Assembly: GCF_000189635.1 (NCBI RefSeq)
Contig: NW_002476473.1
Location: forward strand, 1 to 64,000
Length of the DNA: 64,000 bases
From: Tetrahymena thermophila SB210
Taxonomy: Eukaryota; Ciliophora; Oligohymenophorea; Hymenostomatida; Tetrahymenidae
Direction of reading: 5' to 3'
Positions 23,327 to 36,300 of this stretch are shown one piece after another. The notes beneath the pieces are model-generated. The model was not told where the DNA came from and did not search any database. It saw nothing but the letters and a program-made list of their open reading frames with translations. The position numbers and the translations under genes are program-made. Position 1 is the first letter of the stretch; each line of letters starts with the position of its first letter.

Positions 23327-23975
23327 TAAATCCTTAACATGTTCTGGATGATAACGCTTCAATATCTCTAATTTATTATTAGTTTTTTTCTCTTTCTTCT
23401 TTGAGTTTATAATTAAATTATCCAAATATACTTTTAATTTAATTTACTATTTATTGCTATTTATAATCAAAGAATTTATAAAATTTATTGAATTTATATT
23501 TTATACAAATTCGTTTCATTTTTTTAAAAAAAATATCATAAAATATGTGTAAATAAGTAAAAATTTATTTATATTATAGTGAGTACTCATTTTAAGTATC
23601 CATCCTTTATATTTAATTAAATTTTAAGAATTTACAGCAAAAAATTAAAAAAAGTAAATTGAAATATACTGATAAATGAAAATATGTTTATGGATATTTA
23701 AAGGTATGTAAAATAAAAATAATTTAAAAAATATAATTATAAAAATTAGTCAAATATACTGATTTTTGGCTAGTGACAAGATTTGACTATAGTATTAATC
23801 TCTGACAAAGGTATTTATTTCTTTTACGTCTATTCTTGATGTATTTTTGTTTAGAAATATAAATTAAGATTTACAACAAATCTTGTGGATATTTAATTAA
23901 AAGGATTTAATATCAAAGATAAGTAAAATTAACAATAATCAAATATCAACACTTGTTAAGTAGGTTTATAAATTT
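23327..23975. other. Intergenic, nothing recognised
   Basis: AT-rich spacer before the large LRR gene. Confidence 0.55.
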
Positions 23976-26900
23976 ATGGCAGAAGAAAAGATCAAGATTT
24001 TTAGCTCAAGTTAAGATTTTCTATTTTAGCTGAAAAATTATTCTTAAAACAAAATTGAGTTAGAATTTGAATCTGAATGCACAGATAATCTTGAATTTAT
24101 TGAATAAGCTGGTCATAGCATAGGATAATTGAAACATATTTCTGAAATGTCATTAATGTTTAAAAAGAACACAAATCTAAAATAAGAAGGATGGAGATTT
24201 TTGTTCAAAGGATTGGAGTAGCTTAATTAATTGAAATGTTTAGAAGTTCAAGTAGGTGAGTAGTGCTTTTTAGAAGATTAGGGATTAAATCTATTAATTT
24301 ATGCATATTCTTCATTGGTGAATCTAAAAAAATTAAGTTTAATAGTAGAAAATGCTAATTTTATTTCTTCTTCTTGCGTTAAGAATGTTTTTGATTATCT
24401 TAAACATTTTCCTGAGTTAGTTGAATTGAAGGTGTAAATTTTAGAGTTTTAAATTGATATTTTAGAGAATAAAATGAACATTTGGTCAGGTATTTACTCT
24501 TTATAGTAGGTATAAAGTTTAGATCTATCTCTTAATCTTTCATATAATAATGAAGAAGATATTGATGAATTCTTTCTAGCGCTACTTTCTCTCAAAAACT
24601 TAACACAATTAGTTCTAAATCTAGGTTATAACTAACAAGAATTTGACTTTATTGAAAAAATGACATTACATCTGTCGAAATATACTCAGTTAAAAGAACT
24701 TAGCCTTGGTTTAAATGGAAAATTAAATGAATAGCAAGAAGATTTATTGATCTTTACGTTTTTTCAAAAACTGACTAATTTAGAGAAAATTGATTTGAGC
24801 AAATGCTTTGGAAATTTTCTTCTTTTTAGTTTTCCTGACAGATATTATGAATCTCTCTCATATTTACCTCACTTGAGAGATTTAAAAATTGAATTAATCC
24901 CTTAATCAAATTAAAAAAAAGGATCTGCAATGAAAAGAGTTAATTGCCTATGCAATAAATAAAATCTAAGAAGTTTATAATTATTAAGTTCATATACCGA
25001 TCTAAATGATGAATAAAGTCTGATTTTGTATAAAGCACTATAGAATAATAAAAAAATGGAATATTTAAATTTATAATTAAGAATAATACCAAATGAGCAT
25101 TTAAGTGTCCAACTTATTGAATCTTTATGCTGTTTATAGTAACTAAAATAGCTGGAAATACAATTCGCTATCAACAGCAGAAGTATAAATAGCTTAAATT
25201 AGATAATTTCAGCTATTGGAAACATTAAAAGTTTATAAAATTTAAAGATGCATCTAAATTTTCTAGATATTCCCAATCTAAATTAATAATAACTTGTTTT
25301 ATCTAGTTTAAAAAATATCAATTTAAGTAGCTTTGAATTTCAGTTAGATGCTGTGATTTTAGGAAAAGAGTTTCAAGAGTTAGGAAAAATGCTTTAAAAT
25401 TAAAAGCAATTGCAAAAGTTGAAAATTATAATTAGATTTAAACAATACTAAAACTTTTTTTTTTTGGATAATCAATAATAAATTTAATAATAAATATAAA
25501 ATCATTATTAAATAGAATCAATTGAAGATTTTATTGAAGGAATTAAAAGTCTTTAAAACCTGAAAGAGCTTCAGTATGGTATCAACCACTCGACTAATAC
25601 TCAAACATTAGATCCAATTTTTGATTCTCTATCGTATTTAAATAATTTAGAAGTGTTTAAACTCCTAGAAGATAAAGATTATGAAGATTCATAAATAGTT
25701 TTATTAACAAAATCTCTTTGTAATTTAAAAAAACTAAAATAACTAAAATTATAAGAAATTAAATCAGTTGAATAAGAAGTTTTATTATGTTAAATTGAAA
25801 ATATTTCTAATTTGAATACTCTTTAATAGTTAGATTTCTTTAATAAAATTTAAAATATAGATAACATGAAAATTGGAGTAACTAAACTCTTTTTAAATTT
25901 ATCTTAGCTTTAGAGTCTTTAAATGGCTATTTAAATCTCTCAAAACAATGAGCTTTTGTTTGAAGATATCATTACAGGAATTGGAAAATTAAAATAGTTG
26001 TAAAAGCTTAAAATAAAATTTGGTTAATATTAATTCACTGACACTGGTTCATATCATTTTAGTTAGGCATGCTAAGGTTTGGAAAATCTAATAGAGCTAA
26101 TGATAGATAATATTATCATAGATGATGACATGACATAAAATGGTATAAAATTTTTACAAGAGGGATTTTCAAAGCTTTAAAAACTAAAAATCTTTGATAG
26201 TGATTTTTATATCCCAACTGTAGAGTTTTCTTAAATATTAAAAGAATTTTTCACAAAGAAATCTTTGAACGAATTGAACATAAGAGTTGAGACTAAAGAA
26301 AAGCTAAACACAAAAGATGACATGGAAATTAACTAATAAATAGATTAATTAATTGAAACAAAATAAAACATTAATCACAATTTAACAAAAATATTTTTAG
26401 ATTTTGAATATTGCTTAAAACAGTAAGCATTTTAAATTTAGAAATTTTATGAAAACTTGATTAACTTATAAAATCTTAACAATTTATCAATAGTTCATAA
26501 TTGGGATATAAGTTATGACTAAAATTAATAAGTTGATTTTACTTAAATTTTTAAGAATTTAGCTTGTGGATTTTAGCAGTTTAAAAAATTGTAGAAGTTA
26601 AAAATCTAACTTAAAAACTGTTATTTTGACTTAGAACAAATCCCAATTGACAATATGAAATGCTTGAATAATTTGAAGAACTTAGATTTGGTATTAAATT
26701 TTTGTTCTTTATATTCAGAACATAAGCTGTTTGATTCGTTGAAATTTTTAAATCAACTTTAATACCTAAATATTTGTATTGATAAACATAGTAAGTTTGG
26801 TAAAAACGCAGCAATTTCACTTGGAAAAAGTTTAATGCATTTAAAAATGGTTTAAAAATTGATCCTCAATTTAATAGAAGGTTGTTAAATTGAATAAGAA

Positions 26901-27953
26901 GGAGCTGCAGAAATTGGCACAGGACTAGGCTACTTGAAGAATCTTACTTTCCTTAACATTTATTTTATGGAATCTTGTAAAATAAATGAGATTGGAGCAA
27001 TAAAATTAGGAGAAGGGATAAGTAAACTTTTAGCATTAAGGGAATTATACCTTACAATTTGCTCAAATAATAATATTACAAAAAAGGCTGGTGCTTTCTT
27101 AGCATCTTCTTTAAGAAATAAAAAATATTTGAAGAAACTTAATTTTGTTTTATTAAAAGAAAACAATGAGCAAGGCTAAGAGTTTTTAGATGAAATATCT
27201 AAATTTTTTTATGAATCAAAACATCTTAAATAAAGTTATTTAATGGTTAGCTTTGATGAATACCCAAAATATTGCCCAGATTAGTTAAAAAATTTTATCT
27301 CTGAACTCTCTGGATAAGATATTAGTTTGTAAATAAGTAATAGATTACCACAAATTCAAACAAAAATGACCATTTAAAGTGATGAAGGATAAATAAAATT
27401 TATATTTAGCTATGATGAAAAATTAACTGAATATTATCCTAAAATTGAATTAGAATTAATGCAAAAAATTGATAAAAGCAAAAAAATTATCTTAAATTTT
27501 GAAATAAGTGATAACAATATTTCTAGCCATAAGATTACTAGCGTAAAAGAGTTAATTTAACAACTTCAAGTGTAAAATTTAGCAATTTATTTATAATTTT
27601 ATCAGTTTTCATAAATTTACTTAGATGAAATTATTTTTCAGGCATTAAAAAATAAAGAGCTACTCCATTTTAATTTAGCTTTAAGATAGGAAGGAGTCTA
27701 AGAAGTTCAAAATGAAGTTCTTATTTAAATTGGGAAACGTTTTAGCGAATTAAATTTATTAACTCTTGAATTAATATTTAGCGATTCAACATATGAAAAT
27801 TTATTTACAAATAAATATGCGCTTATTTTTAAAGAATTATCTCATTCTAAAACTCTTCGAGCCATATCAATAAGAAGTCCATATTCTAATATGAATAAGC
27901 TTAAGCGCAATATGAAATATATTCAAAGGCTTGTAACATTTTCTTATATTTGA
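23976..27953 (+). CDS. Large ribonuclease-inhibitor-type LRR protein, 1325 residues
   Basis: One uninterrupted frame, ATG 23976-23978 to TGA 27951-27953, no intron. Dozens of repeats with the spacing L-x-x-L-x-x-L-x-L fill the whole protein, for example LKNLTQLVLNLGYN, LTNLEKIDLSKC, LHLKMVQKLILNL. The best-conserved part (26870-27150) has the canonical IEQEGAAEIGTGLGYLKNL and IGAIKLGEGISKLLALREL pattern of ribonuclease-inhibitor LRRs. No signal peptide, kinase or other added domain was seen. It is intronless and its repeats are strongly diverged, unlike the cassette LRR genes in this window, so it represents an old member of the same broad superfamily. Probable role: intracellular protein-binding scaffold; partner unknown. 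It converges on LRR gene C downstream. Confidence 0.92.
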
Positions 27954-28389
27954 CAATTTTTTTATGATGACCAAGATGATTATAATAATAATAATAACAA
28001 CAACAATATATGTACTTTTTATTTCTTTGAGTGTTTTGTAATAAGGTAGTATTGCTTGCTATTCTGAATTTAAAAAAATATCTATTTTTACAGTATAATT
28101 TTTTTCATTTTATTGTATCATAAATTAATTTATCATTATCTTTATATTAAATTTTAACAATTTTTTTACTGTGAGATGTTGTAAGATGTTGTGAGATAGG
28201 TGTAGATATAGCCTCCCCCCTCCTTATAATTTTAAGATTAATTTGGATTAAACAAATAAATAACAATTATTCAAATTCTAAAACTGTTATAACATCTTAC
28301 TTAAAATAAAATAAAAATAAAAATATTAATAATTAAATTTAAATTTTAAGTTGTATTCTGAGTGCATTTATATGTGCGAGTATTTCTAT
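27954..28389. other. Convergent intergenic region
   Basis: Lies between the 3' ends of the large LRR gene (+) and truncated gene C (-). Contains GATGTTGTAAGATGTTGTGA (repeated GATGTTGT) and a C-rich patch CCTCCCCCCTCC near 28212, unusual for this DNA. Confidence 0.5.
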
Positions 28390-31300
28390 TCTATTCTATC
28401 ACCAATTTTATTATTACTTTTAAATATTGAAGAAAGAATGTATAATTAATTAGTTATTTAGAACAAAAAAATATGAAATAATAAGAAAATTATTATTAAA
28501 TAATAAAAAGAAATTGAAAATATTAAAATGAGTTAAATTAAGAAACATAGAAGAAGAAAAAAAAGTAAAATAAAAAAGAAAAAGAAAAATAAATCAAATA
28601 AAAAGCTAATAAATAAATTAAAAGAGTTTTATTATATTAAATTTATTTTTATTAGTAAAAATATCTCAATCAAAAGTGAATAAATTGTTTTTACTTAAGA
28701 CTAAGAGACAAACTTAAGAGATTAATGCAATTTGCTAAAGAAGAACCTAAGTCTGAAGCACCTGTTGCACCAATTTAATTGTGGCTTTTTATATATTAAG
28801 CAATTAATTAGTTATGTTGAAGGAAAAAATGAACAAAAAATATGAAATGAATTAATAAATAATACATGCAAATGTTAAATTTAAAAAAATCGTTTGCTAA
28901 GAAAGACAGAAGAAGAAAAAAACTCAAATATAATAAAAATAAAACAGAAAAGTAAATCAAATAAAAAATAAATAAACAAATTAAATAAGTTAATTATATT
29001 GTTTTAAATTCATTTTTATAAATAAAAATATCATTATTCAAAACAAATAAAACTTTTTTACTTTAATAAAAGTGTCAAATTTAAGAGATTAGTGCAATTT
29101 GCTAAAGCAGAACCTAATCCTGATGCACCTGTTTCACCAATTTAATTTTAACTTTTTAAATATTGAAGAAAAAATATTTAATTAATTAGTTATTTAGAAG
29201 GTAAAATGAAGAAATAATATGAATTAATAAATAATAAAAGTAAATGTTGAAAATAAAAAAATTAATTAGTTAAACTAAAAAAGATAGAAGAAGAAAAAAA
29301 ACACAAATATGATAAAAAAGAAAAAGAAAAGTAAATCAAATAAAAAAATTAAAAGAGTTATATTATTTTAAATTCATTTTTATTAGTAAAAATATCATAA
29401 TCTAAACAAATAAAACATTTTTACCTAAGATCAAATCCTAAATTTTAGATATTAGTGCAATTTGCTAAAGCAGAGCCTAAGCCTGATGGACCTTAATCAC
29501 CAATTTCATTGGATCTTTTTAAATATTGAATAAAAAATATATAATTAAATATAATTAACTAGCTATTTAGAAGGAAAAAGTAAAGAAAAAATAAGATAAG
29601 AATTAATAAATAAATAAATAAAAAATATTGAAAAAAAAATCAATTAAATTAAGAAAGATAGAAGAAAAAAAACACTAATACAATAAAAAAAAGAAAGATA
29701 TCTCAAATAAAAAGCAAATAAAAAAATTAAAAGAGTTTTTTTTTTAAAATTCATTTTTATTAGTAAAAATATCACAATCTAAATTAAATAAACTGTTTTT
29801 ACCTAAGACTAAGTTTAATATTTGAGAGTTTAGTGCAGTTTGCTAAACCAGAACATAACCCTGATAAACCTTAATCACCAATTTTATTGGATCTTTTTAA
29901 ATATAGAAGAAAAAATTTTTAATTAATTTGTTATTTAGAAGGAAAAAATGAAAAAAAATACTAAATAATAAGAAAAGTTAAATTAAGAAAAAACACAAAT
30001 ACAATAAAAAAGAAAAATAAATAAATAGATAATAAACAAATTAAAAGAGTTATATTTTATTAAATTCAATTTTATAAATAAAAATATCACAATCCAAGAC
30101 AAAAAAACTTTTTTTTTTTTTACCTAATATCAAGTATCAAATTTGAGAGATTAGTGCAATTTGCTAAAGCAGAACCTAAGTCTGATGCACCCATTGCACC
30201 AATTTAATTTTTACTTTTTAATTATTGAAGGAAGAATATAAAATTAATTAATTATTTAGAACAAAAAAATATGAAATAATAAAAAATGAGTAAATAAATA
30301 ATAAAAGCAAATGTTGAAAATATTAAAATGAATTAAATTAACAAAGATAAAAAAGAAAAAAAAACAAATACAATAAAAAAAGAAAAGTCAATCAAATTAA
30401 AAACTAAAAAGCAGAATTAAAAGTGTTATATTATTTTAAATTTAAATTTATATTTATAAAGAAAAATATAATAATCCAAAACACATAAACTATTTTTACT
30501 TAAGATCAAGTATCAAATTTGAGAGATTAGTACAATTTGCTAAAGCAGAATCTAAGACTGATACACTTTAATCATCAATTTTATTGGATCTTTTTAAATA
30601 TTGAAGAAAAAATTTATAATTAATTTGTTATTTAGAAGGAAAAAATGAAGAAAAAATATGAAATAATAACAAAAGATTTAATAAAAAAATAATAAAAGCA
30701 AATATTAAATATAAAAAAATGAGCTAAATTAAGAAGGATTGAATAAGAAAAATGGCAAGTACAATAAATTAGAAAAAGAAAAAGAAATAAAAACTAATAT
30801 ACAAATTAAAAGATTTTTATTTTTTTTAATTCAATTTCATAAGTATCACAATCCAAAACAAATAAACTGCTTTTACTAAAGACTAAGTGTCAATTTTGAG
30901 AGATTAATGCAATTTGCTAAAGCATAATCTAGGCCAGATGCACCGATTGCGTCAATTTAATTGTTACTTTTTATATTGAAGATAAAAAAGATTAAATCTT
31001 CAGTAATATACACATGGATGTAAATGCTATAATTATTCACTGTTTTTTTTATTGGTTCTAAAAATGTTTTCAATACACTCACTAATCATTAAATGCGGCA
31101 TTATGCACTATGTTTCCTAAATGAAAAATACTATTCATTTTTTTTTGTTGGAAACCAAGCTGAACCAAATATTTTTTATTACATATTACGAAAGAGTATA
31201 ATTGAAAACATGAAAGCAAAAAAATTTTGAGCAATAAAATTTGAACTCTTTATGGAAAGTTTTTCAAAATATTGATATGTTTTATCTAAAAAATTGAATT

Positions 31301-32150
31301 TTTGAAAAACCCATAATTTTTGATTAAGAAATTGATAATATTTAATGTATTTTTTATAAAAAAATGAATGGAAATTTTATATTTTTAAAGACTTTCTACA
31401 AAAATTTTAATAATTTCAATGTAAATTTTTAAGCTTAATGGCATGTGTATGTTTTTAACTTTTACATCCATGTGTTAATTTATTTTTGGATATTTATTTA
31501 GAAAGAAAAAATTAAGAAAAAATATTAAATAATAAGAAATGAATTAATTAATAAATAAATATTGACAAATAAAAATCTTCTTAACAAATTAATAAAATTT
31601 TATTGTTTTAAATTCATTTTTATAAGTAAAAATAATACAATCCAAAACAAATAAATAAATTGCTTTTACTAAAGATCAAGTGTCAAATTTGAGAGATTAG
31701 TACAATTTGCTAAAGCAGAACCTAAACCTGATGCACGGATTGCACCAATTTAATTGTTACTTTTTAAAAATTTAAATAATAATTTATAATTAATCAATTA
31801 TTTAGTAGGAAAAAATGAAGAAATAAAAAGAAAAGAATAAATAAATAATAAAACAAATATTGAATATTAAAAAAATGAGTTAAATTGAAAAATATAGGAA
31901 AAACACACAAATAAATATAATAAAAAAGAAAAAGAAAATTAAATCAAATAAAAAGCTAATAAACATGTTTAAAGAGTTTTTTGTATTAAATTAATTTTTA
32001 TAAGAAAAATATCATAATCCAAAACAAATAAATTGTTTTTACCTAAGATTAAGCGTCAAATTTGAGAGATTAGTGCAATTTGCTAAAGCAAGACCAAAGC
32101 CTGATGCATCTTAATCATCAATTTAACTCCAACTTTTTAAATATCGAAGA
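28390..32150 (-). repeat. Cassette array of gene C (9 full units and one partial)
   Basis: Exon ends at 28784, 29151, 29514, 29892, 30213, 30589, 30966, 31759 and 32132 give a period of 320-380 bp, apart from 793 bp where an element is inserted. The intron core CACAATCCAAAACAAATAAA (as read on +) recurs in most units with more changes than in gene B. A decayed extra unit without splice sites lies near 32390-32440. Confidence 0.9.
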
Positions 32151-32766
32151 AAAAATAAAAAAATAAATCGTAATTATGGTAAAAATGAAGAAAAAATATG
32201 AAATAATAAGAAATAAATTAATAAATAATAAAATATAAATTAAGTTAAATTAAGAAGATAGAAGTAGAAAAAACACAAGTAAAATAAAGAAGAAAAAGAA
32301 AAGTAAATAAAAAAAAAACTAAAAAACAAATTAAAAGAGTTATTTTACCTTAAATTAATTTTAATAACTAAAAATATCCAAAATAAATAAACTTTTTTTA
32401 TCAAGTAAAAGTTTCGAAAAAAAGAATAAAAATATCAGTAATAAAAAATGGATAATTAATTTAATAATTTAAAGTGACAAAAAGTTAAAATAGATAAAAA
32501 AATATTCGTACAAATAAAATGAGTGAATGAATATAGGTGATAATTTCTATTAAAAAAATCAAACTGAAATTTAAATAGAAAATATTAATAATAATAATAA
32601 TATTTATAAATTAAATATACTTCAGATCAATATCAAGAGCCTAATGAGATTAAAGTGAAGAGTTTATAAACTTTTTATATTAGCAAAAATAAATTTAAAG
32701 TATATAGATAAAAATAATAATTATTACATCTTCTAATTTGTAGTAATAGTTAATCTATTATTTCAT
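28390..32766 (-). CDS. LRR cassette gene C, 3' end broken
   Basis: Minus-strand gene. Exon 1 is 32728-32766 (39 nt, ATG at 32764-32766, MKQQINYYYKLED, then GTAAT). Exon 2 is 32621-32670 (50 nt, ending ALDIDLK). Nine 90-nt LRR exons follow: 32043-32132, 31670-31759, 30877-30966, 30500-30589, 30124-30213, 29803-29892, 29425-29514, 29062-29151, 28695-28784. Intron phases agree throughout (phase 0 after exon 1, phase 2 elsewhere). A tenth LRR exon starts at 28416 but loses similarity after about 25 nt, and no terminal exon like those of genes A and B follows; the frame simply runs on. It is therefore truncated or has a new tail. Its repeats are more diverged than those of gene B (for example IGDQGLSGL). 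The IR element at 31010-31475 sits in one intron. Confidence 0.75.
31010..31475. mobile_element. 466-bp MITE-like element with perfect 15-bp terminal inverted repeats
   Basis: Left end ACACATGGATGTAAA (31010-31024) and right end TTTACATCCATGTGT (31461-31475) are exact inverted complements. The interior shares nothing with the cassette around it, and the cassette sequence resumes on both sides, so it is an insertion into an intron of gene C. TA lies next to both ends, but a base-exact target duplication is not clean (one-base offset). It has no coding capacity, so it would be non-autonomous. It could also be a retained internal eliminated sequence. Confidence 0.72.
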
Positions 32767-33334
32767 TTATTTTTTTTCTCAAAAATATTAAATCGCAATT
32801 TATGAAAATTTAATTAATTATAAGTGGATAAAAGGAACAAATAAATTATATGAATTTATAAATTTGCTTTTAGTTAGTAAGAGAAATCACAAAAAAATAA
32901 GTGTAACATTCAATATTAAATCTTAATATTTTTATTTAAAATGTGTATTTTAAAATATAGTAGAAACTAGAGAACAGATATAAATGATGGATAATAAAGA
33001 TGCGAACTCATTAGAATAAAATAAAATAAAATTTTGATGTATTTAAGCCTATTTTTCTAATTAGATTCATTTTCATATTTTTTTAAATCTTAAATTTTTG
33101 AATTGTCTAAGCTGCTTTTAATTAGCAAGAATTGAAATCTTGCTAGTTTTATACAATTTTGGATTAGCAATATTATATAAATTTATTTAATATTATATAG
33201 ATAAATAATTATAGGTGTAACCTATCACTATTTATCTCTCTAATACAAAAAAAAATCTGCAATTAACAATAATAAAATAATTTATATTATTCAAACATTT
33301 AATATCTATTCATCCTTTTTTCGCCACTTGTTTA
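32767..33334. other. Spacer between genes B and C
   Basis: Contains the upstream region of gene C and, at 33290-33334, the 3' flank of gene B, which matches the flank of gene A in inverted orientation. The upstream part resembles 39947-40160, the corresponding region of gene B. Confidence 0.6.
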
Positions 33335-36300
33335 TCATCCGAATATTTTTTAAAAGACAACTAATCTTTTTGATTTAAGACACTTGTTTATTACTTTGAA
33401 TTTTTATTATTTCTTTAAGCTAAAAATTTTATAATAAATTTGTGTAAATTTTTAATAAATATCAAAATAGAATATACTTTTAAATTAAAAATATTTCTTT
33501 AAATTAATAAATAAAATAGTATTAGTGGAATAAAAAAGATAAAAAAATAAATTAATAAAGCCTTCAAATAAATTCAAAGATATTTTTGTTTTATATTCAT
33601 TTTATAGTTTAAAATATCACAATCTAAAACAAATAAACTGTTTTTACCTAAGTTAAAGTGTTAAATTTAAGAGATTAATACATTTTGCTAAAGCAGAACC
33701 TAAGCCTGATGCACCTTTATCACCAATTTAATTTATACTTTTTAAATATTGAAGAAAAAATATATCATAAATAGTTAACTAGAAGGAAAAAATGAAGAAA
33801 AAATATGAAATAATAAATAAGATTAATTAATAATAAAATCAAAACTTGAAAACAAAATTATGTATTAAATTAACAAAGAAAGAACAAAAAAAAGCAAACA
33901 ATCACAATAAAAAGAAAAAGAAAAAAGAGCTTTATTGTTTTTAATTAGTTTTTATAATTAAAAATATTACAATCCAAAACAAATAAACTGTTTTTACCTA
34001 AGATCAAGTGTCAAATTTGAAAGATTAATGCAATTTGCTAAAGCAGAACCTAAGTTTGATGCACCTTCATCACCAATTTAATTAAAACTTTTTAAATATT
34101 GAAGAAAAAATATATCAATAAATAGTTAATTAGAAGGAAAAAATGAAGAAAAATATGAAATAATAAATAAGATTAATTAATAAATAATAAAAGCAAAAGT
34201 TGAAAATAAAATGATGAGTTAAATTAACAAAGAAAGAACAAAAAAAAGCAAGCAAGCACAATAAAAAGAAAAAGAAAAAAGAGCTTTATTCTTTTTAATT
34301 AGTTTTTATAATTAAAAATATCGCAATTTAAAATAAATAAACTGTTTTTACCAAAGTTAAAGTGTTAAATTTGAGAGATTAATGCAATTTGCTAAAGCAG
34401 AACCTAAGTTTGATGCATTTTCATCACCAATTTTATTACTACTTTTTAAATATTGAAGAAAAAAATTTTCATTAAATAGTTATTTAGAAGGAAAAAATGA
34501 AGAAAAAATATGAAATTATAAATAAGATTAATTAATAATAAAAGCAAAAGTTGAAAATAAAATGATGAGTTAAATTAACAAAAAAAAGCAAGCAAGCACA
34601 ATAAAAAGAAAAAGAAATAAGAGCTTCATTGTTTTTAATTAGTTTTTATAGTTAAAAATATCACAATCCAAAACAAATAAAATGTTTTTACAAAAGCAGA
34701 AGTGTCAAATTTGAAAGATTAATGCAATTTGCTAAAGCAGAACCTAAGCCTGATGCACCCATTACACCAATTTAATTGTTCCTTTTTAAATATTGAAGAA
34801 AAAATATATCAATAAATAGTTAATTAGAAGGAAAAAATGAAGAAATTAATATGAAAAAATAAATAAGATTAATTAATAATAAAAGCAAAAGTTGAAAATA
34901 AAATGATGAATTAAATTAACAAAGAAAGAACAAAAAAAAGCAAGCAAATACAATAAAAAGAAAAAGAAAAAAGAGCTTTATTGTTTTTATTAATTAGTTT
35001 TTATAATTAAAAATAATACAATTCAAAACAAATAAACTATTTTTACGAAAGCTTAAGTGTCAAATTTGAGAGATTAATGCAATTTGCTAAAGCAGAACTT
35101 AAGCCTGATGAACCTTCATCACCAATTTAATTTCCACTTTTTAAATATTGAAGAAATAATATATCATTAAATAGTTAATTAGAAGGAAAAAATGAAGAAA
35201 AATATGATATAATAAATAAGATTAATTAATAATAAAACCAAAAATTGAAAATAAAATAATGAATTAAATTAACAAAGAAAGAACAAAAGCCAAGCAAGCA
35301 AGTACAATAACAAGAAAAAGAAAGAAGAGCTTTATTGTTTTTAATTAGTTTTTATAATTAAAAATATCACAATCCAAAACAAATAAACTGTTTTTACCTA
35401 AGACCAAGTGTTAAATTTAAGAGATTAATGCTTTTAGCTAAAGCAGAACCTAAGCCTGATGTACCTTCATCACCAATTTAATTAAAACTTTTTAAATATT
35501 AAAGAAAAAATATTTAATTAAATAGTTAATTAGAAGGAAAAAATGAAGAAAAATATGATAAAAGCTAAAAATGAAAATAAAATGATGAGTTAAATTAACC
35601 AAAAAAAGCAAGCAAGCACAATAAAAAGAAAAAGAAAAAAGAGCTTTATTGTTTTTAATTAGTTTTTATAATTAAAAAGATCACAATCTAAAACAAATAA
35701 ACTGTTTTTACAAAAGTATAAGTCTCAAATTTGAAAGATTAATGCAATTTGCTAAAGCAGAACCTAAGCCTGATGCACCCATTGCACCAATTTAATTTTC
35801 ACTTTTTAAATATTAAAGAAAAAATATTTCAGTAAATAGTTAATTAGAAGGAAAAAATGTAGAAAAATATGAAATAATAAGATTAATTAATAAATAATAA
35901 AAGCAAAAGTTGAAAATAAAATGATGAGTTAAATTTACAAAGAAAGAACAAAAAAAACAAGCAAGTACAATAAAAAGAAAAACTAAAACGAGCTTTATTG
36001 TTTTTAATTAGTTTTTATAATTAAAAATTTCACAATCCAAAACAAATAAACTGTTTTTACCGAAGGTTAAGTTTCAAATTTGAGAGATTAATGCAATTTG
36101 CTAAAGCAGAACCTAAGCCTGATGTACCCATAGCACCAATTTAATTTCGACTTTTTAAATATTGAAGAAAAAATATATCATTAAATAGTTAATAAGAAGG
36201 AAAAAATGAAGAAAAATATGATATATAAATAAGATTAATTAATAATAAAACCAAAAGTTGAAAATAAAGTGATGAGTTAAATTAACAAAAAAAGAACAAA

